Shown here piece by piece: positions 27,095-36,205 of a stretch of DNA of 64,000 nucleotides. The notes beneath the pieces are model-generated. The model searched no databases. It saw only the letters and a list, made by a program, of their open reading frames with translations, and was not told where the DNA came from. How positions within the stretch are numbered: the first letter of the stretch is position 1; each line of letters begins with the position of its first letter. Origin of the DNA: Enterococcus raffinosus (GTDB lineage: Bacteria; Bacillota; Bacilli; Lactobacillales; Enterococcaceae); NCBI RefSeq assembly GCF_018917525.1, contig NZ_JAHLOS010000003.1:154585-218584 (forward strand), read 5' to 3'. The translations under genes and the position numbers were made by a program.

Positions 27095-28155
27095 AAAACG
27101 AACTGTCAGACCCAGCTTTTTATCCTTTTTTTATGAAGAAATTACAAGAACGGTTAAGTGGTTCAAGCGTTATGCCCATTGACCAAGCAGAGAGAATCCA
27201 ACAGTCGATTGAGTTTGTTCTAAAAAATGGCGGAGAAGGAAGTTTGTCTCAGCAATTCGAACAAGGAAAGCAGCAATTGATGCATCGCTTAAAGAGATTA
27301 AAACAGCTTTATGAGGAAATCCTTGCGAAGTATCAAAGCTTTGGAATTGAATCCCTTGAGGAAAGCTTAAGAGAAATTGGCAACTTTTTTAAGGAGTACG
27401 ACCTCGATTACGGGGCAGCTGAGGTCGATCAAGCTTTTCTTGATTATCAACTTGCTGAAGCTGTTCCAGCTAACTTTATTGGTCTTGATTTTTATGAGCG
27501 CTACCTACAAAATCTGGCTGCTGAAGTATTCTTTATCGCAAATGTTCCAGAAAATCAAATTTACGAACTTTTAGAGAATTATCAGGATAAGCTGGGATTT
27601 GATTATCGCCAAGATGTGAACAATCTATTTGAGCTTGTCTTCAGGCAAGTTGTAGGAAAATTAGTAATCGATAAAAAAGAAAATGACAGTTTACTGCTAA
27701 ATCGAATCGAGGCGCAATATGCTTTGAATCAGTTAAAATTAGAAAGTATTCCTACAACACTGAACCAATTGTTTAAAGTAAACGAGTATTATCACCGCGT
27801 ATTTGAACAATTAAGAGGAAGTCTTCGACGTCTAGAAGAGCCTGAGAAGGCGTTTGGTTTCTTTCTTACCATCGCACCTCCGAAGAAGCAATTAGAATTG
27901 TCTCCCTCAATGCCATCTAATTGTTTCAATCGTCTGATAGAAGCTTATTCTATAGCTGATCAACAAGAGAAAATCCGCCTAATTTCTATGAACATTTCTG
28001 CCCCAACAGATTTTGAGGAATTTCTTAGTTTAACCTCGGAAAAGCCTGAATTTTATCAAGAACTTTTAAAAGAGTTAAATAAAGATTTTATAAAAACTCT
28101 AATTCTGTATGAAACAAAAAAAGAATGGAAACGAAAAACCTCGAGAAACCCTTGA
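27091..28155 (+). CDS. DUF6179-like protein, function unknown
   Basis: 354 residues, soluble and helical, rich in Leu, Glu and Gln, with no membrane segment or nucleotide motif. Blocks like FEQGKQQLMHRLKRLKQLYEEI and IGNFFKEYDLDYGAAEVDQ match the remembered DUF6179 pattern. The ATG overlaps the stop of the preceding gene (ATGA). The C-terminus is rich in Lys and Arg and ends abruptly. Past the stop, alternative frames joined at A-runs (28115-28122 and 28201-28204) would add about 45 plausible residues, so the 3' end may be frameshifted. Confidence 0.55.
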   Translation: MKNELSDPAFYPFFMKKLQERLSGSSVMPIDQAERIQQSIEFVLKNGGEGSLSQQFEQGKQQLMHRLKRLKQLYEEILAKYQSFGIESLEESLREIGNFFKEYDLDYGAAEVDQAFLDYQLAEAVPANFIGLDFYERYLQNLAAEVFFIANVPENQIYELLENYQDKLGFDYRQDVNNLFELVFRQVVGKLVIDKKENDSLLLNRIEAQYALNQLKLESIPTTLNQLFKVNEYYHRVFEQLRGSLRRLEEPEKAFGFFLTIAPPKKQLELSPSMPSNCFNRLIEAYSIADQQEKIRLISMNISAPTDFEEFLSLTSEKPEFYQELLKELNKDFIKTLILYETKKEWKRKTSRNP

Positions 28156-28509
28156 AAAGACAAGTAATACCGCTATTTCAAAACTTTTAAAAGATTATTT
28201 AAAAACTTCAACAAAAAGTGAGCCAATAGATCTTTTTACTTCCATAGAAGACTATCAGTTAACTCATTATGACTTTTCATAACTAAAAAAGTCGAACTTC
28301 TATAGCGGCCAGCAAGATTTGCTCGACCAGTTTTGTTTTTAGAAAAGAAAGTTATGAAACAACGGATTAAAAAGCGATTGTAGTAAGCTTTTTGTTAAAA
28401 ATAAATAATATGTTTGGTTATTTTACGAGCAGTATTACAGTGATAGGACTGATTATCCGTTAATTTGTAAGCAAATAGCAGAGAGCTTTTTGCTTAGGAG
28501 GAAACAGAA
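28156..28509 (+). other. Intergenic region before the sortase-like gene
   Basis: No intact gene. The first 125 bases may be a decayed 3' end of the preceding gene. Near 28467-28497 a hairpin (AAGCAAA / TTTGCTT) lies directly before the AGGAGG ribosome site of the next gene, so it could affect its translation. Confidence 0.4.
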
Positions 28510-29340
28510 ATGAGTACCTATCTTAAATTTATTGTTATCGCAGCACTTTTTCTAACAACTGGTGCAGCATCTGTATTAGGAGAATCAGAAAATAGTTCAT
28601 CAAGTACAACGGATCAAGAGACTGTAGAGCAGTCTTCTAGTAAAAGAAAAGAAGTTAAAAAATCAGAGACTTCAGCGACAAAAGAAACTGAAACTTCGGC
28701 TGACTCAAGTAAGGACAGCATTCAGTCGACAGCTCAAAGCAGCAGTGTGAATCCAGCAGCCGCGACTAGCTCTGAAGAGTCTAGCCCAGCCTTAATTCCA
28801 GAAGAATCAGAGACTGTTTCAACTGAACAGAATGCGCGACCAGCGCCAACGGTTAACGAGGCTGAACCAGCCAACAGCTCAGCACCTGAGTCTACAACAC
28901 CAAACGCGGCAGCTCCCCAACCTACAACAATGCAGGCTAACCAATTGGAGATTGCTGGACAATTGATATCTTATTTAAATGCAGGACAGGGAAATGGCCA
29001 AGCAATTATTGATGCGAATCCCAATATAGTCGCAACCTGGGGCGGTGCTTCCGTTCAGTCAGGAAATGACGGTGCTAATACACATTTTATTGGACATAAT
29101 CCTGGTATTTTCAATGTACTGTTCTCAGTAGGCGTTGGGGAAACGATCAGTGTCTCGGATGGAGCGAATAATGTGTCGAACTATACAGTATCTCAAATCG
29201 TTACAGTAGATGACTCTGGAATGGCGGAGGACGGAACAGATTATTGGGATCAAATCACTAGTTCTGGCGGTGGAGAACGTATCAGCTTACAGACATGTAT
29301 CAATGATGACTACAATTTAATTGTCTTTGCTAACAAATAG
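28510..29340 (+). CDS. Secreted serine/threonine-rich protein with sortase-like domain
   Basis: 276 residues. A signal peptide (KFIVIAALFLTTGAASVLG) is followed by about 110 residues of Ser/Thr/Glu/Ala/Pro-rich linker, then a C-terminal sortase-fold domain. The sortase His (His196 in FIGHNPGIF) and Cys (Cys263 in SLQTC) are present. The position of the essential arginine (SrtA Arg197) is Asn269 (NLIVFA). There is no LPXTG motif or C-terminal anchor, so the protein is probably released. This architecture recurs in lactic acid bacteria. Enzymatic activity is uncertain; it may act as a wall-associated protein. Confidence 0.75.
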   Translation: MSTYLKFIVIAALFLTTGAASVLGESENSSSSTTDQETVEQSSSKRKEVKKSETSATKETETSADSSKDSIQSTAQSSSVNPAAATSSEESSPALIPEESETVSTEQNARPAPTVNEAEPANSSAPESTTPNAAAPQPTTMQANQLEIAGQLISYLNAGQGNGQAIIDANPNIVATWGGASVQSGNDGANTHFIGHNPGIFNVLFSVGVGETISVSDGANNVSNYTVSQIVTVDDSGMAEDGTDYWDQITSSGGGERISLQTCINDDYNLIVFANK

Positions 29341-29390
29341 AAAAATCGAGACCCTCTTTATTGATGAAACTTAAGAGGGTCTCGATTTTT
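29341..29390. terminator. Bidirectional terminator
   Basis: Near-perfect 17-base arms AAAATCGAGACCCTCTT / AAGAGGGTCTCGATTTT with flanking A and T runs. It serves the convergent sortase-like and Mga-like genes. Confidence 0.9.
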
Positions 29391-30942
29391 ATTTATTTAT
29401 CAATTGCTGAGAGAAATACAACTCTTTTGCAGTCTTCGTTTTAATATTACCAAGGGCTTTCAAGTGTTTGCGAGCTTCTCTCTTTTGATGAGCCACAATA
29501 AAGCTCCAGAGATTTTCTCGGTCAGAGGCAGAGAAGAAATTATTAACGATTAAGACATTGTCATTTTCATATCCCTTGATCGGATTGTTGCTTAAGACGA
29601 TGTCGTAGGTCGCAAAATCCTCAAAATCTTCCGTTCCAACTGAAATTACCGGCTCATTAAACGTATTGACGACGGTCCAACTGCTGTAGTTTGCGACTAA
29701 AAAATCTCGCAGCATTTCCGCATGTTTGCGACCTAAGTCACTCACTACATGAATAGTTACCTTTTGTCTTAGTTTTTCTAAATGAATTGGCAGCTGTGAC
29801 CATTCCTTCATCATTAAGAAAAAGATACTGTTTATCCGGATATCCGTCCAGAGTTCAGGCGATTTCTTTTCGATATCCTGTAAATGGATTTTTACAAGTG
29901 TCGAGAAGATAGGATAGACTAACTGAATCTCTCGAGAGAATTTTTTATACTTATCGAACAGCATAATTTGACGATAAGGATAGAAATTGTACTCTACATA
30001 CCAAGACATCATTTCTTGCATGATTTTCCGTTTATCTTCTTGGTTCAATGGGAACTCAATTCCCTCTGAAACATTTTTCAAAAAGGTATCAATTTTACCA
30101 TTGATCCGAACGATTTGCTCTGGATTGTCCCAATTGTAAAATTCATGGAAAACAGTCCGGCTGACTTCCTTGTACCATTTTTTCGGCAATGTGAAATCTG
30201 TATCGGCCAACAAATGTTCTGCAAACGGTCGGCTGAAATCCAAAACCTTATCGATCGTATCATCTTCTTCAGCATAAACATTCTCAGGTAAATAGAATCC
30301 TTGGTGCATTCGATTTAAGGTCACCATAAATAAATAGGCAGCCTCTTGGATCTCACGATCATCTAAAGAGACATCAAAATCGGTGGATGTACGCATAATA
30401 AAACAGGTCGTTTCTTCATGATTCAAGGTAAAAGGCCATTGATTGGCACCATAGGCTTCAGAAAAATACTGTTGGTAAAAGAAGCGAACCCATCGTTCGT
30501 CAGGCCCAACAATTCGAAAAGGGGAGCGTTCGAGTTGAAGTCTACGACGCTTTAAAAAATCCTCTAAAGAATTGACCATCCGATAAAAAGATGCCTCACT
30601 CATAAACAATTCGTTGATCCAGTAATCGGCATCCTGATTCGATTCATACAGCATCTTTTCAACAAATTGAAATTCATTTGATTCACTATAGATCAAGCCA
30701 TAAACATTTCCCATCTTGTTGGAGGTTATATTATTCAAGCGCACTCCTTGAAATTTCGAGTATTCGATGTAAATGTAATCCCCCCAAAATTCATTGATAT
30801 AATCAATATCTGACAATAATGTTTTCGCTGAACAATCAATTTTTTGAGCCGCCTCTTTGATGTCACACCAAGAAGGTAGCTGATCCAAAAATTCAACGAA
30901 CTGAATTCGGCGGTAAGTAGAGGAGTTAAGTAACTGTTTCAT
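29389..30942 (-). CDS. Mga-family transcriptional regulator
   Basis: 517 residues, the length of Mga/AtxA-type regulators. The N-terminal HTH DIKEAAQKIDCSAKTLLSDIDYINEFW and a second winged helix (FMSEASFYRMVNSLEDFLKRRRLQLE) resemble the paired HTH_Mga domains; PRD-like helical regions follow, and the C-terminus (VTIHVVSDLGRKHAEMLRDFL) resembles an EIIB-like domain. It is divergent from the M24-fold gene, with 122 bases between, and convergent with the sortase-like gene; either may be a target. Regulation by sugar phosphotransferase phosphorylation is a family-based possibility. Confidence 0.75.
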   Translation of the reverse strand: MKQLLNSSTYRRIQFVEFLDQLPSWCDIKEAAQKIDCSAKTLLSDIDYINEFWGDYIYIEYSKFQGVRLNNITSNKMGNVYGLIYSESNEFQFVEKMLYESNQDADYWINELFMSEASFYRMVNSLEDFLKRRRLQLERSPFRIVGPDERWVRFFYQQYFSEAYGANQWPFTLNHEETTCFIMRTSTDFDVSLDDREIQEAAYLFMVTLNRMHQGFYLPENVYAEEDDTIDKVLDFSRPFAEHLLADTDFTLPKKWYKEVSRTVFHEFYNWDNPEQIVRINGKIDTFLKNVSEGIEFPLNQEDKRKIMQEMMSWYVEYNFYPYRQIMLFDKYKKFSREIQLVYPIFSTLVKIHLQDIEKKSPELWTDIRINSIFFLMMKEWSQLPIHLEKLRQKVTIHVVSDLGRKHAEMLRDFLVANYSSWTVVNTFNEPVISVGTEDFEDFATYDIVLSNNPIKGYENDNVLIVNNFFSASDRENLWSFIVAHQKREARKHLKALGNIKTKTAKELYFSQQLINK

Positions 30943-31064
30943 ATTGACTCCTTTCGAGAAAAATTATTTATAATCATAAGTTTACCGATTTTCTTAAAAA
31001 AAAGCGAGTATTTTCAAGCTATTTGTTATGGTATGATTAAAAAAAACGAAGGAGTTAAATAATC

Positions 31065-32438
31065 GTGATCAAATTAGAAAAAGTTTGTGCCCCAAAATTG
31101 GACGAAAATATTCAACCAGTACAACTTACTGATGAAACGATGGCAACGCGTAAGGCGGAGCTTTTGAAAAAAATGCAAGAGGAAAATTACGACGCAGTTG
31201 TGATCTATGCCGATTTAGAACATGGCGGCAATTTTGAGTATTTCACCGGTTTTGTACCGCGTTTTGAGGAAGCTTTACTAGTGGTTCATCAAAGTGGAGA
31301 AGCCTATTTGGTATTAGGAAATGAGAACCTCAATAAAGTTCCCTTTGCTCGAATCGAGGCGAATGCTGTTCACATGCCGCATTTTTCATTACCAAACCAA
31401 CCTATGGAAACGAAATTGACGGTGCCAGAGATTTTAAAGCAGACGAAGCTTGGACACGCGGAGAGAATTGGTCTGATTGGCTGGAAGAACTTTACCAGTC
31501 AGCAAGAGGACAATGCCGTGATTTATGAGTTACCATACTTTTTAGTCGAGGGACTTAAACAAGCTGCACCCGATGCAGTCTTTAAAAATGCGACCTATCT
31601 GCTGATCGGTGAAAATGGCTTACGCACCACCAATAATGCCAATGAAATCGCTCATTATGAATTTGGAGCCATGAATGCTGGAAACTGTATCCTAAGAGCG
31701 ATGGATCAGCTGGAAATTGGAAAAAGCGAGATGAGCATCGGTGCCTATTTAAATAATCTTGGTCAAAGACCGAATGTCGTAACCATCATGGCAACTGGCG
31801 CTCGTTTTGAAAAGGCCAATTTATATCCGACAGCTAAGAAAATCCAGCTAGGCGATCGGATTTCCATGACTACTGGCTATAAAGGCGGTCTGCAAAGTCG
31901 CGGCGGATATGCCGTTCATTCAAGCGATGAACTCCCAGAAGGGGAAAAGGATTATTTGGATCGTATCGCAAAACCTTATTTCAATGCTGTTAAAACGTGG
32001 TTTGAAACGATCAAAATCCACATGAAGGGCTCGACACTATATGATAAAATCGAAGAAGTTTTACCAAAAGCGCAATATGGCTGGCATTTGAATCCGGGAC
32101 ATCTTTGCGCCGATGAAGAATGGTTGGCATCACCTGTCTATCCAGGCTCAAAAGAAAAACTTCGAAGCGGGATGATCTTCCAGTTCGATATCATTCCTTC
32201 AGTTCCGGGATATTCCGGCGCCAGCTGTGAAGGCGGCATTGTATTAGCGGATGAAGAATTACGAGCTGCCATTCAAAAATACTATCCAGAAATGTGGGAA
32301 CGAATGCAGGAGCGACGTAAGTATTTAATAGAAGAAATCGGCATCGCATTAAGTGAAGAAGACTTGCCAATGAGTAATGCAGCCGCGTACTATCGGCCAT
32401 TCTTTTTAAATAAGGAATCCGCATTGACGGCGAAATAA
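31065..32438 (+). CDS. M24 (pita-bread fold) peptidase-like protein, metal ligands missing
   Basis: 457 residues with the two-domain architecture of Xaa-Pro peptidases and creatinase. The N-terminal domain starts at TMATRKAELLKKMQEENYDAVVIY; the C-terminal half has HLNPGH and SCEGGIVL blocks. Where active M24 enzymes have the two metal-binding Asps (D-x-G ... D), this protein reads TTGYKGGLQSRGG, with neither Asp. It may use a metal-free mechanism like creatinase, or be non-catalytic. The start is GTG at 31065 with GAAGGAG ten bases upstream. Single gene with a terminator. Confidence 0.7.
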   Translation: MIKLEKVCAPKLDENIQPVQLTDETMATRKAELLKKMQEENYDAVVIYADLEHGGNFEYFTGFVPRFEEALLVVHQSGEAYLVLGNENLNKVPFARIEANAVHMPHFSLPNQPMETKLTVPEILKQTKLGHAERIGLIGWKNFTSQQEDNAVIYELPYFLVEGLKQAAPDAVFKNATYLLIGENGLRTTNNANEIAHYEFGAMNAGNCILRAMDQLEIGKSEMSIGAYLNNLGQRPNVVTIMATGARFEKANLYPTAKKIQLGDRISMTTGYKGGLQSRGGYAVHSSDELPEGEKDYLDRIAKPYFNAVKTWFETIKIHMKGSTLYDKIEEVLPKAQYGWHLNPGHLCADEEWLASPVYPGSKEKLRSGMIFQFDIIPSVPGYSGASCEGGIVLADEELRAAIQKYYPEMWERMQERRKYLIEEIGIALSEEDLPMSNAAAYYRPFFLNKESALTAK

Positions 32439-32450
32439 GGGAATTGAAGT

Positions 32451-32486
32451 AAAACACTCAAAGAAATTTTCTTTGGGTGTTTTTTC
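32451..32486 (+). terminator. Terminator after the M24-like gene
   Basis: Arms AACACTCAAAGAAA / TTTCTTTGGGTGTT followed by Ts. Confidence 0.85.
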
Positions 32487-32582
32487 TGCGTTTCAAAAAA
32501 GGAATCCTATATAAAGAAGAAAAATTTCATTTCGATTGTGCTATACTTTTTCTATTAATTTGAATAAAAAGGAGAAATGCAG

Positions 32583-33416
32583 ATGCGAATTGGCTTTATC
32601 GGAGCTGGAAAAGTCGGAACAACTATGGCACGCTACTTTGCTAGTAAAAAGTACACGATTTCAGGGTTTTACAGCCACAGCTTTAAGCATGCGACTGCTA
32701 GTGCCCAGCAAATCAATAGTCAGGCCTTTAATCGTTTAGCAGAATGCGTCGAAGCAAGTGATTGGTTATTCTTGACTGTACCGGATGATCAAATCGCTGT
32801 GGTATGGCAAGAAGTAGAGCCGCTAATCTCTGAGGGACAATGCGTTTTTCATTGCAGCGGAGCAAAAAGTTCGGAGGTCTTTGTAACAAAAAAGGAGATT
32901 GCTTCTTTTTCTCTACATCCGCTGATGGCTTTTGCTGACAAAGAAATACCTGCAAGTCAATTAGCTGAAGTCCCTTTTACTTTGGAGGGCTCGAAGAATT
33001 TGGTTGAAGTTCAACAGCTTTTAACAAATTTAGGAAATCCAATCGCAACCATCGCCCCAGAGGAAAAGGTTCGTTATCACGCGGCATGTGTATTTGCCAG
33101 TAATCTAGTCGTAGGTCTGACAGCGACAGCAGAAGAACTACTTTTAGATTGCGGATTGTCCAGAGAATTTGCACAAACGGCTTGGCGACAGCTGTTTTTA
33201 CAAAATGCACAAAATCTACTAGCCATGAGTCCCAGTGAAGCATTGACCGGTCCAGTTGAACGAAATGATCTTTCCACTATCACTGATCACTTGGCCGCCT
33301 TGCCTCCAGAAGCAACTGGGATTTATCGCGAGCTGTCTAAGAAATTGCTTCAAATCGCGACTATGAAGTATCCGGAGCGCGAGTATCAACCAATGGAAAG
33401 GGAGTTAAATCAGTGA
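32583..33416 (+). CDS. panG: Ketopantoate reductase of the PanG type (Rossmann/DUF2520)
   Basis: 277 residues. The N-terminal Rossmann domain RIGFIGAGKVGTTMARYF binds NAD(P)H; FHCSGAKSSEV and FSLHPLMAFAD are typical of DUF2520-type proteins, with a helical C-terminal dimerisation domain. PanG is the alternative ketopantoate reductase described in Francisella and reported for Enterococcus faecalis. The ATG at 32583 is preferred to 32577 because AAGGAG is then eight bases away. First gene of panG-panB-panC with ATGA-type overlap, which strongly supports the role: NADPH-dependent reduction of ketopantoate to pantoate. Confidence 0.8.
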   Translation: MRIGFIGAGKVGTTMARYFASKKYTISGFYSHSFKHATASAQQINSQAFNRLAECVEASDWLFLTVPDDQIAVVWQEVEPLISEGQCVFHCSGAKSSEVFVTKKEIASFSLHPLMAFADKEIPASQLAEVPFTLEGSKNLVEVQQLLTNLGNPIATIAPEEKVRYHAACVFASNLVVGLTATAEELLLDCGLSREFAQTAWRQLFLQNAQNLLAMSPSEALTGPVERNDLSTITDHLAALPPEATGIYRELSKKLLQIATMKYPEREYQPMERELNQ

Positions 33417-34255
33417 AAAATACCGTTTTAACGATGCAGAAGCAAAAAGAGCAGGGGGAAAAAATTAGTATGCTGACCGCCTATGATTATTCCACCGCTA
33501 AATTGATGGATCAAGCAGGTATCAATTCTCTCTTGGTGGGAGACTCATTAGGAATGGTGATGCTAGGTTATGAGGATACCTTGTCCGTAACGATGGAGGA
33601 CATGATCCACCATTCTCGCGCAGTAGCTAAAGGCGCGCAAAATGCGTTGGTAGTAACGGATCTGCCGTTCATGTCTTATCATATATCAATCCCAGATGCC
33701 GTAGCCAATGCTGGACGCTTGATCAAAGAAGGCCACGCAGCCGCAGTCAAGTTAGAAGGCGGTGAAGCCTTTAGTGAAACGATTCAAGCCATCACTCGCG
33801 CCTCAATTCCAGTAATGGGACACATTGGTTTAACCCCGCAATCGATCCATGCTTTCGGCGGGTTTAAGGTCCAAGGAAAAACGATTGAAGCCGCACAAAA
33901 AATCTTGCAGGATGCCTTAGCAGTAGAAAAAGCAGGTGCGTTCGCCATTGTTTTAGAAGCAATCCCCGCTGACTTGGCGGCGCTGATTACCAAGAAATTG
34001 ACAATTCCTACAATTGGAATTGGTGCGGGGAATCAGACAGATGGGCAAGTATTGGTCTATCAGGATATGTTGGGTATGTACGGCGAGATGCAGCCAAAAT
34101 TTGTGAAACGCTATGCTGATATAGGCGCAGAAATGAATTCAGCCATTCAAGACTATAAAACAGAAATTCAGCAGGAGCAATTCCCAGCCGCAGAGCATAC
34201 TTTTAGTATCGCACCGGAAATCATCGCAACATTGGAGAAAGGAAAAGAACATTGA
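33413..34255 (+). CDS. panB: 3-methyl-2-oxobutanoate hydroxymethyltransferase
   Basis: 280-residue TIM barrel. It converts ketoisovalerate to ketopantoate with methylene-tetrahydrofolate. Motifs include SMLTAYDYSTAKLMDQAGI, LLVGDSLGMVMLGYEDT (metal-binding Asp), VKLEGGE and GHIGLTPQ. It starts at GTG 33413 overlapping the panG stop, with GGGAG upstream. It overlaps panC by four bases. Confidence 0.95.
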   Translation: MKNTVLTMQKQKEQGEKISMLTAYDYSTAKLMDQAGINSLLVGDSLGMVMLGYEDTLSVTMEDMIHHSRAVAKGAQNALVVTDLPFMSYHISIPDAVANAGRLIKEGHAAAVKLEGGEAFSETIQAITRASIPVMGHIGLTPQSIHAFGGFKVQGKTIEAAQKILQDALAVEKAGAFAIVLEAIPADLAALITKKLTIPTIGIGAGNQTDGQVLVYQDMLGMYGEMQPKFVKRYADIGAEMNSAIQDYKTEIQQEQFPAAEHTFSIAPEIIATLEKGKEH

Positions 34256-35097
34256 AAACCGTTGAAACAATTGAAGAAGTCAGAAATCAGGTGAAAGCCT
34301 GGCGACAGGCGGGACAATCAATTGGATTTGTGCCTACCATGGGTGCACTCCACGAAGGCCATCGCAGTCTGATGGAAAAGGCCAAAAAAGACAATGATCA
34401 TGTCATCGTCAGTATTTTTGTCAACCCCACTCAATTCTCGCCAAATGAAGATTTAGCCAGCTATCCTCGGAAGCTTCAAGCAGATCAAGCATTATGCAGC
34501 GCGGCGGGAGTCGCTTTGATCTTTCATCCTGAAGTGGAAGAAATGTATCCGGCTGGATTTAACACCTATGTGGAAGCCTTTGGTGTGACTGAAGTATTAG
34601 AAGGTGCAAGTCGACCAGCTCATTTTCGTGGAGTTACGACAGTCGTTTTAAAATTAATACAGATTACTCAACCTGATCGCGTATACTTCGGTCAAAAAGA
34701 TGCGCAGCAAGTTGCTGTTGTCCAACAAATGACTCGTGATCTGAATATTCCCGTTGAGATCATCGCCTGTCCAATCATTCGTGAAGCGGATGGTCTAGCC
34801 AAAAGCTCTCGGAACAGTTATCTGAATCCAGCAGAACGCCAAGCAGCTTTAGTATTGAGTCGCGCATTGAAATTAGCACAAGAGCAGCTTGCAGCAGGTG
34901 TACGAAATTCTCAGGCTTTGATTCATGCAATGACTGCCGAAATTGCATCTGAACCTCTAGCAAAAATTGATTACATTGAAATTGTCAGTCAAAAATCATT
35001 GCAGAAAGTTGATACGATTGACTCAGCAATACTAGTACCCATCGCTGTTTACATTGACAAAACACGTTTGATCGACAATTTTTATTGGGAAGAATGA
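34252..35097 (+). CDS. panC: Pantothenate synthetase
   Basis: 281 residues. The nucleotidylyltransferase motif FVPTMGALHEGHRSL (HIGH-like), FVNPTQFSPNEDL, FGQKDAQQ and KSSRNSYL are all present. It joins pantoate and beta-alanine using ATP. TTG start at 34252 inside the panB 3' end, after GGAGAAAGG. No panD follows, so beta-alanine must come from elsewhere in the genome or from the medium. Confidence 0.95.
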   Translation: MKTVETIEEVRNQVKAWRQAGQSIGFVPTMGALHEGHRSLMEKAKKDNDHVIVSIFVNPTQFSPNEDLASYPRKLQADQALCSAAGVALIFHPEVEEMYPAGFNTYVEAFGVTEVLEGASRPAHFRGVTTVVLKLIQITQPDRVYFGQKDAQQVAVVQQMTRDLNIPVEIIACPIIREADGLAKSSRNSYLNPAERQAALVLSRALKLAQEQLAAGVRNSQALIHAMTAEIASEPLAKIDYIEIVSQKSLQKVDTIDSAILVPIAVYIDKTRLIDNFYWEE

Positions 35098-35142
35098 AAA
35101 AGAAGAATCTACTTCTGTAACTCCGTTTGTTCGGAAATAGAA

Positions 35143-35175
35143 GCTGTGACAGAACCTTTGTCACAGCTCCCTTTG
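35143..35175 (+). terminator. Hairpin terminator after panC
   Basis: Exact arms AGCTGTGACA / TGTCACAGCT; the tail CCCTTTG is poor in Ts. Closely related to the hairpin at 3631-3657, so it may be a dispersed terminator type in this genome. Confidence 0.65.
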
Positions 35176-35258
35176 TGCACCCATCTGTTTTATTAAGAGA
35201 CAGGCTTTCCCTGTTCAGCACCTCATGATATGCTAGTTTGTGAAGGGGAGGGCCGCAA

Positions 35259-36152
35259 ATGATTGAAAGCAGATTGTTACAGATTCTTTTTATACTCTTA
35301 GAAAAGGGTTCCGCAACAGCACCAGATTTGGCAGAAAAATTTGAAGTGTCTCCTCGAACAATTTACCGTGACATTGATGCGTTAAGCGCTGCCGGCATTC
35401 CCGTCTATGCAGTCCGAGGAAAAGGTGGCGGAATCTTTATTCAAGAGAATTATGTCCTAGATAAAGCTGTATTTTCTGATAAAGAACAACAGCACATTTT
35501 GATTGCACTTCAAAACTTGAATCTCGCAAATGAAACGTTGGACAATTCTCTTATTTCAAAACTCAGCACCATGTTTAAAAAAGAAGCACTTGATTGGTTA
35601 GAGATCGACTTTTCTGATTGGACCGGATTACGAAATGAATTATTCGATCAATTACAGCAGGCGATTTTTTCAAGAAACGTGATACAAATTAATTATCTGA
35701 GTACTAGAGAGCAGTTCACAGCGCGAAGATTAGATCCCTTGAAACTGGTTTTTCGTAACAAGGCTTGGTACCTTTATGCCTTTTGCCATCTTAGAGCAGA
35801 TTATCGGTTATTCAAAATTGCCCGCATGCGGGATGTACAGATTTTATCTGAATCCTTCAGTCGAGAAACACCCAAAAAAATCTTCTCAGAAAAACCAAGA
35901 GCTCCAGAAAAGCAGGTTGAGCTGATACTGCTGTTCGATTACGCTGCAGCTTATCGTGTGCAGGAGGAATTTAAGAATGTTCAGCAAAATCAGGATAATC
36001 GTTTGATTGCTGTTGTGACGCTACCTGATGATGAGACAACGATTAATTACCTGCTTTCCTTCGGTGACCATCTGGAAATTCTTGAACCTCCGACTTTCCG
36101 TGAGAAAATGGCTAAGCAGATTGAAAAACTAAGCAATAAATACAAAACTTGA
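35259..36152 (+). CDS. YafY-type HTH and WYL-domain transcriptional regulator
   Basis: 297 residues. The N-terminal winged HTH reads ATAPDLAEKFEVSPRTIYRDIDALSAAGIPV, the classic HTH_11 pattern. The WYL domain is visible around residues 140-205, including KLVFRNKAWYLYAFCHLRADYRLFKIARM, and a WCX-type C-terminal extension follows. AAGGGGAGGG precedes the ATG. It is probably co-transcribed with the small DUF3788-like gene 53 bases downstream. The ligand and targets are not evident. Confidence 0.82.
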   Translation: MIESRLLQILFILLEKGSATAPDLAEKFEVSPRTIYRDIDALSAAGIPVYAVRGKGGGIFIQENYVLDKAVFSDKEQQHILIALQNLNLANETLDNSLISKLSTMFKKEALDWLEIDFSDWTGLRNELFDQLQQAIFSRNVIQINYLSTREQFTARRLDPLKLVFRNKAWYLYAFCHLRADYRLFKIARMRDVQILSESFSRETPKKIFSEKPRAPEKQVELILLFDYAAAYRVQEEFKNVQQNQDNRLIAVVTLPDDETTINYLLSFGDHLEILEPPTFREKMAKQIEKLSNKYKT

Positions 36153-36205
36153 CATCCGTTTGCAAGTTCTGCTTGATAAACTGGACATAAAAGGAGGCGC
36201 ATTCC

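Noticed and set aside
28109..28228. Short ORF starting MKQKKNGNEKPRE
   Set aside because: It overlaps the end of the DUF6179-like gene in another frame, lacks a ribosome site and is more easily explained as a frameshifted 3' end.
3631..35175. Similar GCTGTGACA hairpins at 3631 and 35143 as a mobile repeat family
   Set aside because: Only two copies in the window, each right after a gene and with terminator features; not enough to call a dispersed repeat.
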